Assembly (NCBI GenBank): GCA_937860285.1
Contig: CALMBS010000214.1
Span: 1 to 7,467, forward strand
Direction: 5' to 3'
Source: an uncultured Chloroflexota bacterium
GTDB lineage: Bacteria; Chloroflexota; Dehalococcoidia; UBA2247; RBG-13-53-26
DNA length: 7,467 nucleotides
Shown here piece after piece: positions 1-4,842 of this stretch. The position numbers were made by a program, and so were the translations under genes. The notes below the pieces were generated by a model. That model had not been told where the DNA came from, did no database searches, and worked only from the letters and a program-made list of their open reading frames with translations. Each line of letters opens with the position of its first letter. Positions within the stretch are counted from its first letter, which is position 1.

Positions 1-77
1 TGGCGACCCCGAGGGGATTCGAACCCCTGATCTCCACCGTGACAGGGTGGCATGTTAGACCGCTACACCACGGGGCC
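1..77 (-). tRNA. tRNA-Asp (anticodon GTC)
   Basis: Read on the minus strand, this folds as a complete cloverleaf. The acceptor arm GGCCCCG pairs with CGGGGTC (one G-T pair). The anticodon stem CCACC/GGTGG encloses the 7-base loop CTGTCAC, giving anticodon GTC, which reads GAC and GAU (Asp). The T loop is the usual TTCGAAT. The 3' CCA is encoded at positions 3-1, unlike in the tRNA-Ala at the other end of the window. A matching promoter lies about 110-140 bases upstream (187-216). The gene may continue into others beyond the window edge. The identity is assigned from the anticodon and is secure. Confidence 0.97.
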
Positions 78-125
78 GGTCGATGATCGCTCAAGCCGCC
101 GGTCCGACTCATCGTCCGCAGGGGA

Positions 126-148
126 GCTGCTTTGCTGAGGCAGGCAGC
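126..148 (-). other. Hairpin in the tRNA-Asp leader
   Basis: An imperfect inverted repeat: GCTGC (126-130) pairs with GCAGC (144-148), and inside it TGC (133-135) pairs with GCA (140-142). It lies between the predicted tRNA-Asp promoter and the tRNA 5' end. No T-run follows on either strand, so it is not an intrinsic terminator. It may only be a structured leader removed during tRNA processing. Apart from the two promoters and this element, I see nothing else in 78-290. Confidence 0.25.
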
Positions 149-186
149 ACCGAGAGGACGGCCTTCCGGTGGCCCTTGCAGATGAG

Positions 187-216
187 AGTTTACCTTTGGC
201 CGAGTGTGGTTGTCAA
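187..216 (-). promoter_or_regulatory. Predicted promoter for tRNA-Asp
   Basis: On the minus strand there is a perfect -35 box TTGACA (216-211), an 18-nt spacer and a -10-like TAAACT (192-187, four of six consensus bases). Transcription would start near 180, giving a leader of about 100 bases before the tRNA at 77. It stands back to back with the rplU promoter; only 12 bases separate the two -35 boxes. Sigma-70-type recognition is assumed from the consensus match. Confidence 0.55.
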
Positions 217-228
217 GGACGCTTGAAC

Positions 229-258
229 TTGACAGGGTGAGCGTGGGAACAGTAACAT
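229..258 (+). promoter_or_regulatory. Predicted promoter for the rplU operon
   Basis: Perfect -35 box TTGACA (229-234), 18-nt spacer, and TAACAT (253-258, four of six) as -10. The start site would be near 265, leaving a leader of only about 26 bases before the rplU start at 291. This placement matters for the gene model: the long in-frame extension of rplU back to a GTG at 204 lies upstream of and inside this promoter, so it should not be translated from this transcript. Confidence 0.55.
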
Positions 259-279
259 TTAGGCTGCATCTCTGTGTGC

Positions 280-285
280 GGAGGA
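280..285 (+). promoter_or_regulatory. Ribosome binding site that places the rplU start at ATT
   Basis: GGAGGA, a near-perfect Shine-Dalgarno sequence, ends five bases before the ATT at 291-293. That is optimal spacing for a start at 291. The GTG at 276, the only conventional in-frame start codon downstream of the promoter, has no comparable purine-rich sequence at a workable distance. Confidence 0.7.
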
Positions 286-290
286 AGACC

Positions 291-638
291 ATTTACGCTG
301 TAATTGAAACCGGAGGAAAGCAGTACCGGGTTTCCCCCGGTCAGGTGATCGAGGTCGACCGCCTGGCTGTCGAGCCGGGAAGCAAGGTCGAGTTGGACAA
401 GGTTCTGCTCGTTGCCAGCGACGAGAAGGTCTTTGTGGGCAACCCCCACGTGAAGGGGGCCAAGGTCCTGGCCGAGGCGGTTGACGAGACCCGCGGCGAC
501 AAGGTGCTCGTGTTCCACTTCAAGCCCAAGGTGAGGGAACGGCGTAAGAGGGGACACCGGCAGTACCACACCAGGCTGGCGATCAAGGAGATACACGCCG
601 GGCGGGGGCACAAGATGGAGGATCACAGTGGCACATAA
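291..638 (+). CDS. rplU: 50S ribosomal protein L21, apparent ATT start
   Basis: L21 is a large-subunit protein that binds 23S rRNA. With the start at 291 the product has 115 residues, compared with about 103 in E. coli. It begins YAVIETGGKQYRV after the initiator, which is exactly the family's N-terminus. The basic C-terminal block FKPKVRERRKRGHRQYHTRL (residues 77-96) is the conserved RNA-binding segment; about a dozen extra residues follow it. No ATG, GTG or TTG occurs at the canonical start. The codon there is ATT, preceded by GGAGGA at five bases. The alternative GTG at 276 would add five residues (MRRKT) but has no ribosome binding site. The reading frame stays open upstream to 204, across the promoter, and I reject that extension. 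The gene overlaps rpmA by 11 bases. Family identity is certain; the start is probable. Confidence 0.95.
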   Translation: MYAVIETGGKQYRVSPGQVIEVDRLAVEPGSKVELDKVLLVASDEKVFVGNPHVKGAKVLAEAVDETRGDKVLVFHFKPKVRERRKRGHRQYHTRLAIKEIHAGRGHKMEDHSGT

Positions 639-894
639 GAAGGCCTCGGGTGGCACCAGGGGCAACCGCGACAGTCAGCCCAAGCGCTTGGGCGTGAAGA
701 AGTACGCCGGCCAGACGGTCAAGTGCGGCAATATCGTGGTGCGCCAGAGAGGGACGCGCCTGCTTCCGGGCAGCAACATGGGAGTGGGCAGGGACCACAC
801 CCTCTTCGCCCTGACCGATGGCGTGGTCAAGTTCGAATGGGCCTCCAAGGACCGGAGGAAGGTCAGCGTTTATCCGGTGGAAACAGAGAAATGA
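628..894 (+). CDS. rpmA: 50S ribosomal protein L27
   Basis: L27 sits near the peptidyl-transferase centre, where its flexible N-terminus reaches towards the tRNA ends. The 88-residue product starts MAHKKASGG and continues with the conserved KRLGVKKYAGQTVKCGNIVVRQRGT-type core (about residues 19-43) and GVGRDHTLFALTDGVVKF (about 52-69). There is no N-terminal extension with a processing site like the one in Firmicutes, which bears on the likely host. The GTG start is supported by GGAGG at 617-621, six bases upstream, inside the end of rplU. The stop overlaps the rpmE start in an ATGA junction. The usual partner downstream of rplU-rpmA in many bacteria is the GTPase gene obgE; here rpmE follows instead. 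Confidence 0.98.
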   Translation: MAHKKASGGTRGNRDSQPKRLGVKKYAGQTVKCGNIVVRQRGTRLLPGSNMGVGRDHTLFALTDGVVKFEWASKDRRKVSVYPVETEK

Positions 895-1115
895 AGGAAA
901 AGATACACCCCACGTACTACCCCGACGCCAAGGTGACCTGCGCCTGCGGCAACAGCTTCACCACCGGCGCCACCAAGAAGCTGATCAAGACCGAGATCTG
1001 CAGCAAGTGCCACCCGCTCTTCACGGGTGAGTACCGCATTGTCGACACCGCCGGGAGGGTGGAGCGCTTCAAGAAGCGCTACGCTCGCAAGACGGCCGAG
1101 AAAAAGGAAGAGTAG
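891..1115 (+). CDS. rpmE: 50S ribosomal protein L31, zinc-binding (C+) type
   Basis: A 74-residue L31 that bridges the ribosomal subunits at the central protuberance. The N-terminus MKEKIHPTYYPDAKVTCACG is typical. Four cysteines (C17, C19, C37, C40), in CxC and CxxC pairs, mark the zinc-binding form of L31 rather than the cysteine-free paralogue made under zinc limitation. The motif CHPLFTGEYRIVDTAGRVERF (about 40-60) is the conserved core, and a short Lys/Glu-rich tail ends the protein. The ATG lies in an ATGA overlap with the rpmA stop, which suggests translational coupling; GGTGGA at 876-881 is a weak ribosome binding site at nine bases. A longer frame reaching back to 723 is only the shadow of rpmA. 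Confidence 0.97.
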   Translation: MKEKIHPTYYPDAKVTCACGNSFTTGATKKLIKTEICSKCHPLFTGEYRIVDTAGRVERFKKRYARKTAEKKEE

Positions 1116-1163
1116 ATTATCCGGATAGCGCCTGCGGGGGAGCCATTGTAGCTGAGCATTCCA

Positions 1164-1198
1164 GGGAGCGGAGAATTGGACTCCGCTCTCCTGTTTTT
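1164..1198 (+). terminator. Terminator-like hairpin after rpmE
   Basis: GGGAGCGGAG (1164-1173) pairs with CTCCGCTCTC (1181-1190) over ten base pairs, one of them G-T, around a 7-base loop. A run of five T (1194-1198) follows after CTG. It lies 49 bases past the rpmE stop and only about 15 bases before the DUF1385 start. It could end the ribosomal transcript or act as a partial attenuator that lowers expression of the membrane protein gene. The spacing between stem and T-run is slightly longer than ideal. Confidence 0.55.
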
Positions 1199-1212
1199 GG
1201 TGAGGGGGAAAC

Positions 1213-2205
1213 TTGCTGAAGGAGTTCCACTACGGCGGCCAGGCAGTCATAGAGGGGGTCATGATGCGCGGACAGCGCAGCATGGCGGTGGCTGTCCGCG
1301 GCCCCAACGGCAAGATCCACGTCACCACCAGGCCCGTCTCGAACGCGCAGACCGGGATCAGGAAGATATGGTTCGTGAGAGGTGTGGTGGCCCTGGTCGA
1401 GAGCCTGGCGCTGGGCGCCAGCGCCCTGTTCGAGTCGGCCAACGTCTCCCTGGGGGAGGAGGAAGAGAAGATATCGGGGCCCATCCTGTGGGGGACACTG
1501 CTGGCCTCCTTCGCCTTCGCCGCGGCGGTCTTCTTCGTGGTCCCGCTGGTGATAACCGACCGCCTGATAGACCCCCACTTTCACGACCACTGGCTGGTCA
1601 GCAACCTCATCGAGGGCCTGGTCCGGGTGGTCATCTTCATCCTCTACCTGGCGGCGGTAAACCTCATTCCCGACATCAGACGGGTGTTCGCCTACCACGG
1701 CGCCGAGCACAAGACCATCAACGCCTATGAGCACCACGTTCCCCTGGAGCCCGGGCCCGTGTCCAAGTACTCAACGGCCCACGTCCGTTGCGGCACCAGC
1801 TTCCTCTTCGCGGTGATGGTGATCGCCATACTGGTGTTCTCGCTGGTGCCCAGCTCGAGCATCTGGGTGCGCATCGCGTCCCGGATAGTGCTGATCCCGG
1901 TCATCGCCGCCATAGGGTACGAGTTCACCCGCTTCAGCGCCAGGTTCGCCGAGAACCGGGTGGTGCGGCTGACGTTCCTTCCGGGCCTGGCCCTGCAAAG
2001 GCTGACCACGCGGCAGCCGGACAACAGCCAGCTAGAGGTGGCCATCTCGGCCCTAAGGGGGGCTATCGAGGCTGACACCGGCGGCGCGGCTGGCCGGCCC
2101 GCGTCAGCTGAGAAGGCCGATGAAGCGGACCAGGCCGGCGAGTCCGAAAACGCTGGCGCGTCGGAGCCGTCCGACGGGACCGCGGACCCCGGCAAGAGCG
2201 ACTAG
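1213..2205 (+). CDS. yqhQ: DUF1385 (YqhQ-like) integral membrane protein
   Basis: This 330-residue protein belongs to the YqhQ/DUF1385 family, which has been described as a predicted metal-dependent enzyme; I know of no established function. The N-terminus YGGQAVIEGVMMRG (7-20) is the family signature. Predicted membrane segments lie at about 91-115, 131-152, 195-213 and 218-238. Between the second and third is HGAEHKTINAYEH (162-174), whose conserved His and Glu residues could bind metal, followed by RCGTSFLF (192-199). The family core ends near residue 285. The last 45 residues are an Ala/Glu/Asp/Ser-rich, probably disordered tail. The TTG start is chosen for its GAGGGGG at 1202-1208 and the fit to the family start. 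A place next to rpmE is common for this family in Gram-positives and Chloroflexota. Its TAG stop lies in a CTAG shared with the hisI stop. Confidence 0.92.
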   Translation: MLKEFHYGGQAVIEGVMMRGQRSMAVAVRGPNGKIHVTTRPVSNAQTGIRKIWFVRGVVALVESLALGASALFESANVSLGEEEEKISGPILWGTLLASFAFAAAVFFVVPLVITDRLIDPHFHDHWLVSNLIEGLVRVVIFILYLAAVNLIPDIRRVFAYHGAEHKTINAYEHHVPLEPGPVSKYSTAHVRCGTSFLFAVMVIAILVFSLVPSSSIWVRIASRIVLIPVIAAIGYEFTRFSARFAENRVVRLTFLPGLALQRLTTRQPDNSQLEVAISALRGAIEADTGGAAGRPASAEKADEADQAGESENAGASEPSDGTADPGKSD

Positions 2206-2516
2206 CCCGGGCCCTCCACCTGCTCGAAGAAGCAGGTCTGGTGGCCGGTGTGGCAGACGGGCCCGTCCGGTTTCGCCTTCACCAGCAGGGTGTCATTGTC
2301 GCAGTCCTTCCAGATGGCCCGCAGGTTGAGGTAGTTGCCCGACGTGGCGCCCTTGTGCCACAGCTCCTGGCGGCTGCGGCTGTAGAACCACACCTGTCCC
2401 GACTCCAGGGTCAGCCGCAGCGACTCCTGGTTCATGTACCCCAGCATCAGCACCTCGCCGGTGTCGGCATCCTGTATGATGGCCGGGATGAGGCCCCTCT
2501 GATCGTACTTCAGCAT
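2202..2516 (-). CDS. hisI: Phosphoribosyl-AMP cyclohydrolase
   Basis: HisI opens the adenine ring of phosphoribosyl-AMP to give ProFAR, a middle step of histidine synthesis in the cytosol. At 104 residues this is the stand-alone cyclohydrolase without the HisE pyrophosphatase domain. The family motifs are all present: EVLMLGYMNQES (21-32), VWFYSRSRQELWHKGATSGN (42-61), and DCDNDTLLV (71-79) with the Mg-binding aspartates D71, D73 and D75. The three zinc-ligand cysteines C72, C88 and C95 are in place. It is the last gene of the minus-strand block. Its ATG lies seven bases inside the end of hisA, with purine-rich GGAAGAGGA and GGTGG upstream. The stop falls in the CTAG shared with DUF1385. Confidence 0.97.
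   Translation of the reverse strand: MLKYDQRGLIPAIIQDADTGEVLMLGYMNQESLRLTLESGQVWFYSRSRQELWHKGATSGNYLNLRAIWKDCDNDTLLVKAKPDGPVCHTGHQTCFFEQVEGPG
2218..2237. other. Perfect hairpin at the convergent gene junction
   Basis: ACCTGCT (2218-2224) and AGCAGGT (2231-2237) form a perfect 7-base-pair stem with a 6-base loop. It sits 13 bases past the DUF1385 stop and inside the last codons of hisI. As an inverted repeat it can form in transcripts from either strand. No T-run follows in either direction, so it is not a classical terminator. It could protect the 3' ends of both messages or be chance within coding sequence. Confidence 0.3.
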
Positions 2517-3247
2517 GGTCCACCGTCCTCTTCCTTTCTCAGCGCTGCCAGGGCCTGGTCCAGGCGGATGTCCCCGGTGTAGAGCGCGCGGCCGATGATG
2601 GCGCCTTCCACGCCCAGCCGGCTGAGCCTCTCCAGGTGGGCTATCGAGGTCACGCCCCCGGAGGCGATGATGGGTGACCGGGCCCGCTTCATCAGGTCGG
2701 CCACGGCCTGGAAGTTGGGGGAGGTGAGGGTGCCGTCGCGGGCTATGTCGGTGTAGATGAAGCGCCTGGCGCCCAGGTCTTCCATCCGGGCTATCATGTC
2801 GGCCGCCGCCACGCCTGTACTGTCCTGCCAGCCCCGCACCGCGACCATGCCGTCCCGGGCATCCACCCCGACCACGACGGCCTCATCGAAGGCCCGGCAG
2901 GCCTCCTGCACCAGCTCCGGCTGCTCCACCGCCGCCGTCCCCAGGACCACCCGCTGGATCCCCGCCTTGAGGTACTCCTCTATGGTCTCGACCCGGCGGA
3001 TGCCGCCGCCCACCTGGACGGGGATCCTCAGGACGGACGCTATCCTGGCCACGACCGACAGGTGCCGCGGCTCGCCGCCGGCCGCGCCGTCCAGGTCCAC
3101 CACGTGCAGCCGCGGGGCGCCCAGGGATTCCCAGTGCTGTGCGGTCCCCACCGGGTCCTCCGAGTAGACGGTCTCCCGGGCGTAGTCGCCCTGATAGAGG
3201 CGGACGCACCGCCCGTCCCTGAGGTCGATCGAAGGTATCACTTCCAT
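2510..3247 (-). CDS. hisA: ProFAR isomerase (HisA)
   Basis: HisA isomerises ProFAR to PRFAR, the step after HisI, as a (beta/alpha)8 barrel. The 245-residue length is normal. The N-terminus MEVIPSIDLRDGRCVRLYQGDY carries the catalytic D8. The second catalytic aspartate is D129 in GVDARDG. Phosphate-binding glycines lie in QVGGGIR (78-84) and ASGGVTS (195-201), with IYTDIARDGT (164-173) and the final IIGRALYTG (217-225) as further signatures. Some residues resemble the bifunctional actinobacterial PriA, but nothing here demands that role. The chosen ATG fits the family start; its ribosome binding site is weak, with GGAAGG 16 bases away. An open frame continues upstream over the end of the pduO-type gene to 3328 and is rejected. 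There are 31 bases between that gene's stop and this start. hisF, which often neighbours hisA, is absent here. Confidence 0.97.
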   Translation of the reverse strand: MEVIPSIDLRDGRCVRLYQGDYARETVYSEDPVGTAQHWESLGAPRLHVVDLDGAAGGEPRHLSVVARIASVLRIPVQVGGGIRRVETIEEYLKAGIQRVVLGTAAVEQPELVQEACRAFDEAVVVGVDARDGMVAVRGWQDSTGVAAADMIARMEDLGARRFIYTDIARDGTLTSPNFQAVADLMKRARSPIIASGGVTSIAHLERLSRLGVEGAIIGRALYTGDIRLDQALAALRKEEDGGPC

Positions 3248-3278
3248 GGACTGCGTCCCGTTGCCTTCCGGGCGCCGC

Positions 3279-3812
3279 CTACTCGGCGGGCCCCGTTTCC
3301 TCGTAGAGTGCGAGGGTGAAAAGGACATCGGCCAGGCGGTTCAGGTACCTCATGACCTCCGGGTTGGGCACCTGCCCGTCTTCCCGCAGGGCGACCACGC
3401 GCCTCTCCGCCCGCCGCACCATGGCCCGGGCCACATGGATGGCCGCCGAGGCGGGGCTGTCCCCGGGCACCACGAAGCTGGCGGGCATCCGGACCGTCTT
3501 CTCCATGTCCACTATGGCGTCCTCCAGCCGCTGCACGTCGCTACCGGTGATCACCGGGTACTTCTGGGCCAGCTGGTCATGGGACTGCGGGGGCGTGGCC
3601 AGCTCCGCCGCCAGGACGAAGAGGTCCTTCTGGGCGGCCAGCAGCAGGCTGCGGACCCCGGACTTCGCCGACAGGGACCGGGCCAGCCCCATGGCGGACA
3701 CGGCCTCATCTATGGTGCCGTACGCTTCGCAGTGAGCGTCGCTCTTGGGCACCCGCGGGCCGAGGAAGAGGCTGGTCTCGCCCCCGTCGCCGCGCTTGTT
3801 GAAGGTCTTCAT
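3279..3812 (-). CDS. pduO: PduO-type cob(I)alamin adenosyltransferase
   Basis: This enzyme transfers the adenosyl group of ATP to cob(I)alamin, making adenosylcobalamin. The 177-residue protein is the compact, single-domain PduO/MMAB form, expected to be an all-alpha trimer. The N-terminal ATP-binding motif KRGDGGETSLFLGPRVPKSD (6-25) is followed by AYGTIDE (30-36), with the conserved D35. FVVPGDSPASAAIH (113-126) includes F113, matching the phenylalanine that displaces the lower ligand of cobalamin in the Lactobacillus enzyme. RRAERRVV (133-140) and YLNRLADVLF (156-165) complete the family pattern. Its ATG begins one base after the stop of the polyprenyl synthase gene, so the two are very probably co-transcribed. 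AAGGGGG lies 12 bases upstream. No other cobalamin gene is in the window, so it may serve salvage. The symbol follows the type, not a pdu operon. Confidence 0.94.
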   Translation of the reverse strand: MKTFNKRGDGGETSLFLGPRVPKSDAHCEAYGTIDEAVSAMGLARSLSAKSGVRSLLLAAQKDLFVLAAELATPPQSHDQLAQKYPVITGSDVQRLEDAIVDMEKTVRMPASFVVPGDSPASAAIHVARAMVRRAERRVVALREDGQVPNPEVMRYLNRLADVLFTLALYEETGPAE

Positions 3813-3813
3813 G

Positions 3814-4842
3814 CTAGTGTGGTACCCCCTTCCCCATGAGATAGGCGGCCACCCGGGCCAACTGGCGCCTGGCCGGGGAATCCGGCGCGGCTGCCTCCAG
3901 GTCCGCCAGGCACTGGTGGTAGAAACCGTCCCTCATCCGCTCCGCGAAGGCCCGGACATCCGTCCTCTCCAGTATGCGGACCACTCGCCGCACGTTGGAG
4001 CTGGTCACCTTGGGCTGGGAGTAGAGGCCCAGCAGCGCCTCCCGGTCCTTGCCTTCGGCCGTGTGAAACGCGTAGACGATGGGGAGGGTCTTCTTCCGGC
4101 TCCTGATGTCGGTGTACGGCGCGGCCTTGCCGTCCTCTTCCTCTCCCCAGATGCCCTGCAGGTCGTTCTGCACCTGGTAGGCCAGTCCCAGGTTGCGGCC
4201 AAAGGAGAAGAGCGAGGCGACCTGGCTCTCCCGGTCCGTTCCCAGGAACGCCCCGAAGTAGAGGGCCGCGGCAAAGAGGGCCGCCGTCTTCTTGTCGATC
4301 ATGTCCAGGTACTGGTCCACAGTGATGTCCAGGTGCCTCTCGAACTCGATGTCCAGGTACTGCCCTTCGCACAGCTGCAGGCTGGCCTGGCTCAATCGCC
4401 CGGAGAGGGTGATGATCTTGGACAGCGGGACCTTCTTCTGGTCCAGCCGGGACAGGGCTACCTGCGCCAGCACGTACATAGCATCGCCGGCGTTGATGGC
4501 CTGGGGCTCGCCCCAGACCCTCCACACGGTAGGCCGGCGCCGCCGTTCCCAGCTGCCGTCCTGGATGTCGTCGTGAATCAGGGAGAAGTTGTGGATGAGC
4601 TCCACGGCCGCCGCCGCCGGCAGCGCCGAGCGCCAATCGCCGCCGACGGCCTCGCAGGCCAGCAGGCAGAGAGTGGGGCGGGACATCTTGCCGGGGCTGG
4701 GCTGGGGTTCTCCCTTTTCATCCACCCATCCCAGGTGGTAGCGCATCATGGTGTACAGTGGGGAGGGGTTATCCCCCAGGACCGACCTCAGCTCGGCTTC
4801 CAGGGCCCCCAGGTATTGGCGAAAAGAGCGTGGCTGGTTCAT
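3814..4842 (-). CDS. Short-chain polyprenyl diphosphate synthase (probably GGPP synthase)
   Basis: This is a class I trans-prenyltransferase that condenses isopentenyl diphosphate with allylic diphosphates. With the ATG at 4842 it has 342 residues. The first aspartate-rich motif is DDIQD (91-95), in LIHDDIQDGSWERRRRPTVW. The residue five before it is F86, with no insertion in the motif, a pattern like archaeal GGPP synthases; a C20 product is inferred. The second motif reads NDLQG (226-230) in QVQNDLQGIWG: its first aspartate is asparagine and its last is glycine. KTAALF (185-190) and the basic RSRKK (247-251) are present. The start overlaps the dxs stop in an ATGA junction, which indicates coupling and feeding from the MEP pathway. 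There is no clear ribosome binding site. The open frame upstream to 4983, inside dxs, is Pro/Gly/Arg-rich and rejected. Chain length cannot be proven from sequence. Confidence 0.9.
   Translation of the reverse strand: MNQPRSFRQYLGALEAELRSVLGDNPSPLYTMMRYHLGWVDEKGEPQPSPGKMSRPTLCLLACEAVGGDWRSALPAAAAVELIHNFSLIHDDIQDGSWERRRRPTVWRVWGEPQAINAGDAMYVLAQVALSRLDQKKVPLSKIITLSGRLSQASLQLCEGQYLDIEFERHLDITVDQYLDMIDKKTAALFAAALYFGAFLGTDRESQVASLFSFGRNLGLAYQVQNDLQGIWGEEEDGKAAPYTDIRSRKKTLPIVYAFHTAEGKDREALLGLYSQPKVTSSNVRRVVRILERTDVRAFAERMRDGFYHQCLADLEAAAPDSPARRQLARVAAYLMGKGVPH

Noticed and set aside
204..290. N-terminal extension of L21 from a GTG at 204
   Set aside because: It contains the predicted promoter, has no family similarity, and L21 proteins begin at the residue encoded at 291.
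78..290. A ribosomal-protein-binding leader (L21 leader) ahead of rplU
   Set aside because: The predicted transcript leader is only about 26 bases, too short for such a structure, and no extended stem is visible next to the start.
3248..3328. 27-residue N-terminal extension of HisA
   Set aside because: It overlaps the end of the adenosyltransferase gene, and HisA proteins begin just before the IPxIDL motif, which the ATG at 3247 provides.
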